NCBI RefSeq assembly: GCF_000003815.2
Contig: NC_049990.1
Span: forward strand, 14,179,059-14,215,817
DNA from: Branchiostoma floridae
Lineage: Eukaryota > Chordata > Leptocardii > Amphioxiformes > Branchiostomatidae
Direction: 5' to 3'
Length of the DNA stretch: 36,759 nt
Both the position numbers and the translations under genes were made by a program. Each line of letters begins with the position of its first letter. Positions within the stretch are counted from its first letter, which is position 1. Under the pieces are notes generated by a model that worked only from the letters and a program-made list of their open reading frames with translations, was not told the origin of the DNA and did not search any database. Below, one piece after another: positions 1 to 11,600 of the stretch.

Positions 1-252
1 ATGAACTTACTTGACTTAATAGTAATAAGAAAATTCTCCGAAACAGATCGTTTCACGGATGACATTTGTAGAAAGATACTAATGCTATGCATTATGTCCT
101 CAGTTTTACACATCGTACATACCGTTTGTCACAGTGTTTTTGCATCACTGCTGAGTAAATACTTGTAATTCTGAAAGTCACAACACTGTGATGGATTTAT
201 GTATTTTTTTCTTCTTTCCCGACTCCCCTTAGCCTCCGTGTAGAGAGCGAAT
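1..252. other. 5' flank of repeat unit A
   Basis: No gene is recognised here. The sequence aligns by eye with 19876-20151 (shared stretches such as 'cattatgtcctcag' and 'tttttgcatcactgctgag'), so the duplicated unit extends beyond the left edge of the window. Confidence 0.6.
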
Positions 253-1023
253 ATGGACCTCACTCAGGTCAATGGGTTGGGTATCACACCAGTCAAAAAG
301 TATATAGGGTACGACCCCTCACAAATTAAGAAGGCCATTTATTCATTCAGAAACGGCTCAATCCCCAAAAGGCCGCAAATGTGTACAAAGTAGCATTGAA
401 AAATCAAAGGGAGACATCCATTGACCACAGGTGGCCAGGCAGTTCTGGGAGATGACGATGAGATGACGAAACGGCTCTGGTAACCAGTGCTGGTAACATG
501 CATAACAAAAATGACTCAATAGGGTTATCCCGTATCTGCACCCATCCTTGCCCTTGCGGGGGAGATAAACACAGGAAGCTGTAAAACAAATGACACAATG
601 CCAAAGTTTTGCGGCTGCGACGAAGCAGGTAAGTTTGTAGGAGGACGACAGTGGTGGCGTGGGTTCAAGAAGCGACGCCCCACAAGAGCCCGAGATACAC
701 TTACATGGGAGAGGGCAAGAATGTCTAGCCAAGCTGTCCCAGACAATTTTGTAAGTATATACGCACACATTCTTGAAGACAACGGTCCAGGAAAAAAGCC
801 GCACCTGATTCACAACTGCGATGAAACCAGTATATGCATGCAAATGAATCAACGAAGAATGCTAGCATGTGCCGAAGGGTGTTAGAGGCGTTCCTTTTGC
901 AAGCTCAGGAACGAAAGACCGGGTTACGTTTCACATCGCCATAACCGCGGAGGGAAAGGCCTTAGCCCCCATAATTTTTTTATCAGAACACAGATGGCAC
1001 AAGAGCTTTGAAGAGGCGGTTTG
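253..1023 (+). pseudogene. Decayed pogo/Tigger-like transposase (copy A)
   Basis: Remnant of a cut-and-paste transposase of the pogo/Tigger branch of the Tc1/mariner superfamily. From ATG 253 one frame runs through a psq-like helix-turn-helix segment (IKKAIYSFRNGSIPK), then breaks at a TAG near 391. The frame at 598-885 carries the CENP-B-like 'WWRGFKKRRPTRA' segment, 'ERARMSSQAVPDN' and the start of the DDE catalytic domain, 'HNCDET', whose D is the expected first catalytic Asp. A one-base shift near 883 moves the match to another frame, 'GTKDRVTFHIAITAEGKALA', which ends at TGA 1021-1023. The later catalytic residues are not found. Several stops and shifts make it non-functional. The same fossil precedes gene B, so it was inserted before the duplication. 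Confidence 0.75.
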
Positions 1024-2565
1024 ATGTGTGCAACAAGGGATACAGTACCTGCTATGCGGGTTGGCGCATTTTGTAACGTATATTAGGGTACACTGCTGAT
1101 AAAGAAATATCTCGATTCACAATTTATAAAAGTCTAGATTCTCTATAGGGTAATTAACAGTCCATGACCATGGACCATATATCCTAACCTGCTATTATAT
1201 ATGCAAGTTAAAACTTACTGGTCTAGTATTTGGAGTTCGAACACACCAGGAGGACCCTTTAAGACAATAATGGCCTCTTCCACAGCCTCGATTTGAGATG
1301 TTAGGGCCTCGCCAAACAAGGCAGCAGCATAGTGGCAAGTGCACGGTAGCAGAACACAGTATTTATCGAGGGTGTATGGCAAGAGTTACACATTTTTTGA
1401 AGGCCTCATTTAATAGGCAGCCAGATACAACATGTATTCCATGGTCAAGGAACGTGTCGATTGTGTTATTTAGATTGTGAAGATATCCCATATCGTGTAT
1501 GCATGCGCCCAATTACGCCACTGTCTTTATATTACGAGTCGGATGCATTATTTGACCTCCGCAGAGCGTCGTTAATAAGAGGGCGTGAGGGGGCGATAAG
1601 CAGACAGGATTTTTTACAGAATAGTTTGTGTTTTGTACCCTAAACTAAAGCAAACTCATCATTAGTATTCCCTACTATATGTTTTTTGTGTCGAAGCAAG
1701 TCTCCCTGTTGCGTCACCTGTGGCGACATCAGATACCTGTCTAACTGTCAGTCACGGCGAAGCAGCAAATAGGAAGGACCCATTCGTTGGCTTACCTGAC
1801 AACAGTCATTAGTATCTAAACCTCACAAGCTTCTGAGCCGATGACGCTACAAATGCCTTTGACAATTTGAACGTCAAAAAAATCAAGCGAAGGTCAAGTG
1901 TGCAAAAGGTCTAGATTTCCCTACCACACGCACAAGTTAATAAGCTATTAAATAAGCCTTCTCACATTAGTTAGGACGCATGTGTGGCGACAGGAATTCT
2001 AGGTAACATGTCAAAGGGTAAGGCACACAAATGTAAACAAAATACGTCTGGACGTTGTTATTTTTTATTTTAACGTCTGTTATTATTTTTTATTTACAAT
2101 AGGAAAAAGGTGGAAAAACTGCTATATATCCTTGCATTGCCAACCCTAATGCATTGCTTAAGTGTAAATTCAAGTGGTTTCAAATTTGTTGAGAAGATTT
2201 ATTTTGATGAATATCACAAACACACGGTACTAACCGGACTCCTTGTACTCCCGGTGCTGAATGTTTTTTTCAGGGCAGCGAATTTAAACTGATAGTAATC
2301 AGATAGGACCTAGGGTTCACCCCTCTTTTTACAATACTTAACATTTTTAAAAGAACCCAAATGGGTTAAAAGATACCGACTGTGACCAGTTCAGCAATTC
2401 TCTCAAAGCATAGTCCTTGGCATTAAAAAAGTGCTGTTTTTTTTAATAATGAATGGTCTTCAATGGGCAATGCTTTATTCTTCTTTGATCCTGCAGGTAT
2501 TTACATAATGAGTCTGTGGACTATGGAAGAAAGGCTATCGTGCCCAGTAAACATTTTAGCCCGGC
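1024..2565. other. Upstream flank of gene A, no gene recognised
   Basis: Aligns with 20560-21853 upstream of gene B; the segment about 880-1295 has no counterpart there. The short open frames at 1298, 1461 and 2110 carry no recognisable domain and are not preserved as frames between the two copies. I could not identify a TATA box or transcription start. An apparent splice acceptor at 2495-2496 (tgcag/gt) is absent in copy B, so I do not call a 5' UTR intron. Confidence 0.5.
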
Positions 2566-2699
2566 ATGGCGGGTTCGTACAGACATCTGTGTGTCGTTTT
2601 GGCTCTCTGTATTTTTGTCCAGACTTGTGGCCAGCAGACGTCGTGTGGAGCTGCAAACAAGACAAGTACAGTCGCTACCGTTTACGTCTTTAATCAGCT
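2566..2699 (+). CDS. Gene A exon 1: signal peptide
   Basis: Starts MAGSYRH, followed by the hydrophobic core LCVVLALCIFVQTCG and QQ, a typical secretory signal with cleavage probable around TCG/QQ. A possible N-glycosylation site (NKT) follows. Donor gtaagt at 2700, phase 2. In-frame stops lie 5' of the ATG. Confidence 0.85.
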
Positions 2700-5600
2700 G
2701 TAAGTTTCATGTTGATATCTATCTATTAACGTTCTATTTCTCTATCTATTGATATGTCTACCAATCTATATGGATATATACAGGTCCATCTATTACATAA
2801 ATTTATCGGTTCACATTAAGGTGAGTTACTCCTACTTATCTATTTTGTATACATAAATCAGTCAATCTATCTAATTGTAGCTATCTATGAATTTATATTT
2901 TTTCAAACCAGTACATGCATGCTGCTACTGTTTCATTTTTTTTCGTATGTTTTACTACGTTTAAATTTTTTTTGCCCAAATCTCTCCTCCGTTTTCGTTT
3001 TTAGTCGTATGAAAACTAGTGGTTGAGACCATACAAACTTGTTTTCTGTGGACGTTGTGAAGACTAGAATTTATTAGATTAATATAAAAGGCATTGCTTT
3101 TTGCAGGCGTTGGCATTACCTTGTTGGGCTTATTCCACGCTCTCATGATTGGAACTGGGTGGATCGTCTTCAAGAAGTTGAAGGTCACCTAGAACATGTC
3201 TTACGGAAAGGCAAAATGCAGCTGGAGCGTACAAGAGACCTTGTCTCCCTCGTGGAAGGTAAGATTGTGGCTGTTGCAAAATGGAACTATTTGTAATAAG
3301 ATGCGGCACGTATTGGAAAAGGAATCTTTAAAGGACAGCTTTAAACAGCTTGCAATGGAAGCTAGGAATGTGGACTATATGTCTAGTTGAGTGATTCCGA
3401 TCCACAGTGAGAGCCTCGCCTAAGCACATTTTTTATATAAAAGAACCTAACGCATTTATTTCCTAATAGATTTTTAACAAAAAAGCTCAAGTCAATCAGT
3501 CTACAACATAAGTATATTATAACGTAATTTATGAAGCTTAATTTAAGATAGAAAGGCTCCTTAACATGCGAATATCATTGTAGCTTTTAACAATTCCAAA
3601 CATCATATTAAAAAAGGTGTTCTTAAACTTAAGTCACCTAAAGCTTAGGATTTTTGTTCGGGGTTCGGTTACCTCGTTCCCGTGGCTGCCAACTAATTAA
3701 ACTCCCACATCGTGAAACGAATACAGTTGCTACCGGGTGGAAAAGATTCCATCGGCGGAAGAGAGCTTAATCTGCCCCTGAGAAAGCCTAGTCAATGCAC
3801 GATAGGCTAGATAGCAGGTGACCTAAAACTTCCCATTTCCCGGTAAAGTTTTCATTTATTTAAAATCTTCATGGTAAATGATAAGGATTGTTAATCATGG
3901 CAGGTAGTTGCTTGGCCAATCCATGTGATACGAAGGCCTCCTGTACAAATACTCCCACTTCGGCTGCGAGCTGTTCCTGCAAAGCTGGTTATACGGGCGA
4001 TGGTATCGTCAGTGGAACCGGGTGTTCAGGCAAGTTTGTTAAGTTTATGTATAAGACCAGTATGTGGTTATTAATTTCTTTTGAAACACTTGATTTTCTC
4101 ACTTTAAAGGTCACTGTTATCGATAGAAACAAACCATTTCATGGTTTGTGTAAAGGGTATGGGCACATAACTTTTTTACAGCCTTTATATTGACCATACT
4201 TGATGCGATGCATTTCCAGACGCGTTCATTTGTTCTAGAGTCCTTCAACTTTGACATATTACCCACAATGCACCCACATAATATTTCAATATGCACTTCA
4301 AACCGAGAAAGATCGCATTTCTATATCCGTTATGCCTGTCTGTGTTTTTTGCAGTCAGCATAACTCAAAAACCTCTTTGATGGATTATGGTGTTGTTTAC
4401 AATGTAGGTAGGTGTTGGGAAGAAGAAGATCCAAAATTTTGGGGTTACCTTGATATTGGAACAGAACTTCAATTTTTAGTATCTTTTGACTTTGGCGTGC
4501 TAGGGTCTGGTTGTTTTTGTTGATGGCAGATAACGTGTGTTAGAGGCTGGAAGTGGTGGATATTTGGGCCCTCTAGCGGCTTGCTCTGGAACTGTAGGGG
4601 TATTTATGTCGAAATCATCCAAAGAGATTTACTGGACAAATTAACGGCGGATTTCCGTGATTTGGTATGCAGGTAGCTTTGACAGAGAAGAGCATTAATG
4701 TAAATTAAACAAACTGGGACTTTCATATTGATTAGTAATTTATTATTCATAAATAAATCATAATTACTGAGAATCGATGTTTGCAGTATTTTCAATTATA
4801 GGGCACAAGTACATGAATATATGTAGTGTACGGAGGTTGGAACATTAATAGATCAGATACCAATTCTGCAAATAAGTTCCTAATTTTCATAAATCTGTGT
4901 CAAATGATTGGATTATCTATATTGTGACATATGTAAGTTACTTTATAGGGTACAAAACCAAGTATAGATTGTTATTGAGTGGGCCGACTACTGACTCTTT
5001 GCAGCCAGGGGCTGAAACTCTTTGAGCTTACAATAGGCGCGGCTGATTTGCAAGGGTCTGAAGCGAGCTGCCATTCGGCGCCAATCAGGTGACCTTTATA
5101 CTACAGTAATTGCCCCAGGTGCGACCAAGAAACTGTAAGTTTGCCTCAGGTGCGACCAAGAAACTTAGGAAAGTGAGAAAAGGCGTGTACAGTGCCTTTC
5201 CCAAGGGCACAAGATCGGTAACACGGCAGCCGGATACGAACCCGCGACCTCTCAGTCACGGGCCGAAGACACTGCCGCTGCGCTACGCGGTCCCACTGAG
5301 ATAATGTAGAAGCGAGATTCATCTGCATATTCAGAATATTTCATAGCGGAGAGATGAGGTCTCCAAACACGTGTTTACATCGTCCTTTATAGACATGGAT
5401 GCCTGCTTAGCTAACCCGTGTGACGCCAAAGCTACTTGCAAAGACAATCCCGCTCCTGCCCTGAACGCGACTTGTACCTGTAAAACTGGATATAGAGGAG
5501 ATGGTCTCGTCAGTGGGACTGGATGTTCAGGTAAGTTTTATCCTTAACGTTTTCTTTGATAAACTTTCAATTTAGCTGATAATACTGTCACAGTGGGGGG

Positions 5601-8600
5601 TCCTTGTAGCTTAACAGGTACAATGTAGCAACCTCGGATTTAAAGTCATTGGTCCAGTAAAATAATGATGCTTCGGTCACATTTTCAAAATCGGGGCCCA
5701 GCAGGGGTGTATGCAAAAACGACAGTTAAAGTGTTCATTAAGGATATAAACAAATTATTTTCATGAATATTTCTATACAATATTTCTGATTGTTTTGTTG
5801 TCTTTTATATTTATCTATTTGCAAAATCATGCTCGAAGGCTAATTGCATGAACATTTCAAGAGAAAACAAAATAATACATAACACTAATGTCTATTCAAC
5901 AGTAGGTGCATCTAATATTTGATTTGAATTCTTCTTAGAAGACAGTGATTATCCAAAACACTGCAAAATGAGTGGGTTTTGTGATTTTAGTAGGTGATAT
6001 ACTTGATTGTAAAAGCTGGATGAAATCGTAGCGACTGTTTGGAATAATCTGCTTCTATTTGGAATAATCTGTTATTTTTTGCCTATTTCGAAAAACACCC
6101 GACCGGGTCCTGGTTTGGACATGTGACCATTGCATGTAACTGGGATACTGCGGTTCATTCATGGGTAGGCCAATCAGTTTGGGCTACCACCGTTTTTTTG
6201 GAAGGGTGGTAAAATTTGGTCCCTGTATTCGACGAGGTGTCTCGAATGGGCTGACAAACCCTTCTGTAAAAATATACTCTGCTTATGGAACAGCAAGGAA
6301 ATTTGAAGGTCAATGTTAATTTTGGGCTCTATAGTATGTGCAGCAACTAGCGTAATTGACGAAAACTACTGGATAGTAGTTGAAACGTCTGACCGTTTTC
6401 AAAACCATTTCCAGTTGCTTATATAGATGTATTATAAGTATGTACATTTTGGCGTATCTTATTTTCTGGATGTCTAACCTACTTTGACGTGTGGAACTAT
6501 AAATGCCCTACATGGGTAAATCGAAATAAATACCATTGTAATGAAAGACAAAATTCTACTGTACATAGACATAGATGCCTGCTTGACTAATCCATGTGAC
6601 GCAAAGGCTACCTGCAAAGATAACCCCGCTCCTAGCCTGGGGGCAGCTTGTACCTGTAACACTGGATATACAGGAGATGGACTTGCAAAATGGCACGAAG
6701 GTACATCTGGATGTTCAGGTACTACTTTTATACCATAGTGATTTAACTATACATTTCCTGGAAATATTTTTTTACATTTAGATAGTTTCAATATCTGTTG
6801 ATGGTTGATCATAAATGCTTAGTCATGATTTGAAATTCACAGACATGGGCGCCTGTTTGGATAACCCTTGTCACACCAAGGCCACCTGTATAGACAATCC
6901 TGCCCCTGCCATGGACGCGACTTGTACCTGTTACCGTGGTTATACAGGGGATGGGCTTGTCAGTGGTAGTGGATGTTCAGGTACATATTTGATTTCCTTT
7001 ATTATAACGTAATATGGCGTAATTATAACGTCATGAAATGGAATGGAATACGGTTATTGTTTCAAGTTTTATTGACAATGAAAATCATCGCAGCCTTAAG
7101 GGCTGAATTGCGAGGTTCACACAAGGGTTTAAGTAGTATTTCAGTAAATAAAAATCAGTCATCTACTAATGAATACGCATGATAAAATTCTATTAAAAAG
7201 TTACAGAACAAGAAGAGTCTTAAAAAGACAAACACAAAATTACAAGTACTAGTAGTTAAAAGCTATTTGACACAGTTGTATAGGACTCAGTTTCACATAG
7301 TAGAGCACATTCACGAAGTAGAGCACATTCACGAAGTAGATGATTTCGTATTGAACAACTTCAGACCTCTAGGCATAAATGACAGTTCGTGTCTCTTTGT
7401 TCGACTACGTGAAGTCGACATAATCTGTCTGTCACGGCAAAGATCATAGCCACTGTGATACCTGCGAAACAAGAAACTCTTCAGGGATTGGTTTCATCAT
7501 TCACGACACTCAGAAAAGTCCGTGAGGTAGCTTCGTCATGTCTAGACGACAGCGTTGGCAGGGAATCCGAAGGAATGCCAATGATTCTGCAGCACCGTTT
7601 TTGCACAGCTTCTAGCATATGACTTGGGTGATTTGGCAGACCACCCCGGACAGGACTCGCATATTCCAAGATGGGCCGAATAAACGATAAGTAGATTTGC
7701 ACAAGGACGTCTGAAGACAGTCCAGCTTTCTTGACAGTTGCAAGGTAGTAGATTCTGGGCCGGCGGGTCTTAGTCAACATGTCAACAAGTGTAACAAGCA
7801 TTAAGTCAACAAGTGTACGTGGGTATCCCATGTTAAGTCTGCAGAGATGTGAACGCCGAGAAGTTAAAAGGCAGTTCAATGTCCTAACCATCTACTGTGG
7901 GAGCTTGGGGTACGGGAGCATTATCGATCCTCCTCGCGCTAACGATCACATCTTATGTTTTCTTCCCATTTGCCGACAAGTTGTATGGTACAGCCCAGTT
8001 CATAACTGCGTCCAGGGTCCTTTGGGTTTGACTATAAGTTGCCCCATCAGTAATTCTGAGCTGGTAAGGTCGTCTGCGTACTTTACTGGAATCACAGAGG
8101 ACGGCAAGCTGAGATCCAGTAAATTTATGCAAATCACAAAAAGCAACGCTGACAGGAGACCTCCTTGTGGCACGCCTGCCAGAACTTCACTTGCTCTAGA
8201 CAAACAGACACCCCATTTAACCTGCTGGGTCCTTCCCTTCAGGAAGCTACGAATAGACAGCCACAAATTCTGTCTCACCCCAAAATCTGCCAACGATAAA
8301 AGTAGTTGTCCATGATCTATAGTGTCGATTGCTCGGCTAAAGTCCACGAAGACCGCAATTTTGCAATGTCAAGCTTTGGACTGCTGTTAAGTGCCTTATT
8401 CCAGATCTGAAGAATCTGAATCAGAGTTGTGACAATTCAGTGTTTCGGTGAAAAGCCATGCTGGTTTTGTGACAGATATTTTGCGGTGTCTTGTAGAAGT
8501 GTATCACGCAAGAGGCCTTCATACACCTTACCCACGCAGCTTACTAAAGAAATCTGACTATAGTCTGTAGGAAAGTGAGGTATTGGCTTCTTGGGTACAG

Positions 8601-11600
8601 CGGTGACGAGAGCTCCTTTCCACTGCCTCAGGAAGGTAGAGTTTATTAGGCAGCAGTTGAACACTTCGAATAACACTGGAGCAAGCTCCTCGAGAAAACG
8701 CGGGAATGTCATCTGGTCCTGCAGCTTTCTTCCATTCACTCTCCGCAGTTTAGACTTCATCTGACCAATACTAAACGGGGGTAGTGTGTTTAATGATGAC
8801 TTCTCCGCCACATCATTCTCAGACGGCACATTGCGGATTACATGCTTCCACACAGAGGAAGTGCATCACATTAAAGTTGCTGGGTATGGAGGTCAGAGGT
8901 ATGAACACCCCCCTTAACTTCTCTCATCCCCATGAGTGCATCGGCCGACCTGTACCACTGTCCGGTGTTGGAATGTTTCAGCTGCTCCACCTCATTCTTG
9001 TAATACCAACGCTTGGCATTACTGATGTGCTTTGCAAAAGCAGATCGTAGCATGGAGTATAACACGGAATTTCCTAGACGGAATGCCATCTGTCTTTCTC
9101 CTATCAGCTGCTTTATCTTCACAGACCTTCAAGGCTTATCATTTTGGGTAACTTAAACTTTCTTCTTGGGAACAGTTTTGTCACATATTGCGAGAGAACT
9201 TCAATGGATTAAACAAAAATGTAACAGCGAGTGTAGATAACAGAATGATAATGTCTGTTACGACTTTTTTGCAGCAGCNNNNNNNNNNNNNNNNNNNNNN
9301 NNNNNNNNNNNNNNNNNNNNNNNNNNNNNNNNNNNNNNNNNNNNNNNNNNNNNNNNNNNNNNNNNNNNNNNNNNNNNNNNNNNNNNNNNNNNNNNNNNNN
9401 NNNNNNNNNNNNNNNNNNNNNNNNNNNNNNNNNNNNNNNNNNNNNNNNNNNNNNNNNNNNNNNNNNNNNNNNNNNNNNNNNNNNNNNNNNNNNNNNNNNN
9501 NNNNNNNNNNNNNNNNNNNNNNNNNNNNNNNNNNNNNNNNNNNNNNNNNNNNNNNNNNNNNNNNNNNNNNNNNNNNNNNNNNNNNNNNNNNNNNNNNNNN
9601 NNNNNNNNNNNNNNNNNNNNNNNNNNNNNNNNNNNNNNNNNNNNNNNNNNNNNNNNNNNNNNNNNNNNNNNNNNNNTCCGCGCTGCACGAATCTCATATT
9701 TTTGCTTGGAATATGTCCACGTTTTACTTCTTTGCATTAATCCTGAGTTTCAAGTCAATGCAATGATCCGAACTGACATAAATCATAGTTGACGACTTTT
9801 GATGGTCTTTTTAGTGAATGCCCAGCAAAAAGTCTTTTTAGCGAATGCCCAACAAAAAGTGTTTTTAGCGAATGCCCACTATATCCACAAAAATAAAAGC
9901 CGTCGCACAACAGCGCCTAAACCTGCCGCCAAAACATGTTCAAGAAGGTGTTGTATATATAGATGTGTACGAAGTTTTCGTACTTAACAAGTTTTTAAAT
10001 CTCTTTTTTTTGTCAAAATGTACGGCGCCGATACGCCGATGTAATGCTAAGAATTCAAAATGGTGGACTCTAGACTCATTTGCATTATTTTTATTGGCTA
10101 CATGCGGCCTTTACCGTTCTATAAGTATCGCCGTGGTCTTCTTCAGAGTGGGCGTTTGTGAGCATTCGCTAAAAAGACTGTCCCATCGGGATCCTATTGG
10201 GTTCTTTGTCAAAACGAAAATTAAAGGCCTCATACTTTTTTCCAGCCAGAAAATGAATAAATAATAATAGAAATATTATTGCCATGACGACGATTGAGGG
10301 GGACACAATACAGCTCAAATCAGAAATAGACTGGAACTTCCCTGTCGCACTATCCCAGGCACAATATACGAGCCCACCTGTAACATAAACCTACAGCAAG
10401 CAGAAATGTACTATCCCTGGTACAGCACAATGGTCTGCCAGTAACCTAAACCTACAGCTGAGCACTACAGTGTGTAGTGGAGAATAAAAAATAAGGAAGA
10501 ACCAACTGTTTCCAGCACTTCCGTCCTTGAATGACTATCTTGCACCTAGCCCACGTGGCTGTCCTACTTCGTAATATTCCAGTCCTTTATTGGATAGTAT
10601 GATAGGCCTTGAACAATTATATTTGGCTCTGAATATGATAACCATTTGGATGCCAACATTCAAGATCATGATCTATATATAGTATTTCCTGTCTGCCTGT
10701 GGCGTATGGCTTGAACAAGCTCTAGAAAAGAAGATGTATCCTTCATAACATAACATAACAACCAAGACAACGTGATCCATTGTGCAGAGTTTCCCTGTCT
10801 ACCACTTAAGTTTCAAAGGACAGATTCCTCCAGGGAGCCGGTGTGACCTACATTCCACCATTGCATACCAGAGATACATCTGGAACAGATTTTGGGGGGG
10901 GGGGGGGTGGCTTGCATACCCAGCATACTGCATTCCTGTGGAAAAATGCCTGTGCAATTCCTAGAATTTTTGCAGACTGAACGCAATATATACCACTTAA
11001 CGAATCCCGCGAGGCGTCGTCAAAAATATACTCTGCTAATGAAACAGCAAGATAGATTTCTCCCCGATTTGCCGATAGAGTATTCAACGGTCAGCATGAA
11101 AGTCATACCACTGTAATCAATGACCAAATTATGCTATATGTCCATAGACACGGATGCATGCTTGGCTAATCCATGTGACATGAATGCTACCTGCAAAGAT
11201 AACCCAGCCCCTGCCCAGGACGCGACCTGTACCTGTAACAGTGGATTAATGGGAGATGGACTTGCAAAATGGCTTGTCGGTGCTTCTGGATGTTCAGGTA
11301 TCCCTTTTACACCAGGGTGAAATAACTACACATTTGTTTTTAAATACATAATATCTCGATTTTTTTCAACATTCGCTAAGGGTTGACCATAAATTGATAA
11401 TCACTATTTTCAATTTACAGACATGGACGCCTGTTTGGATAACCCTTGTCATACCAAGGCCACCTGCACAGACAATCTTGCCCCTGCGCTGGACGCGACT
11501 TGCACATGTTACCCTGGCTATACAGGAGATGGGCTTGCCAATGGTCGTGGGTGTTCAGGTACACTGCATTACGTTCCCATATGTTAAATGCGTGTGTCCT

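Noticed and set aside
358-852. 164-codon reverse-strand frame
   Set aside because: Antisense to the transposase remnant, with no recognisable domain; not kept in copy B.
2463-2752. Two overlapping + strand frames around gene A exon 1
   Set aside because: They are other reading frames of the signal-peptide exon; the frame starting at ATG 2566 has the hydrophobic core and joins exon 2 in phase.
5228-5301. Possible tRNA gene on the minus strand
   Set aside because: Box A and box B are present, but the acceptor stem does not pair and a long non-tRNA tail follows; it is a SINE head.
7779-8315. 178-codon + strand frame
   Set aside because: Antisense shadow of the LINE reverse transcriptase with the YADD motif on the other strand.
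9188-9766. Open frames spanning the first N run
   Set aside because: They consist almost entirely of unknown bases.
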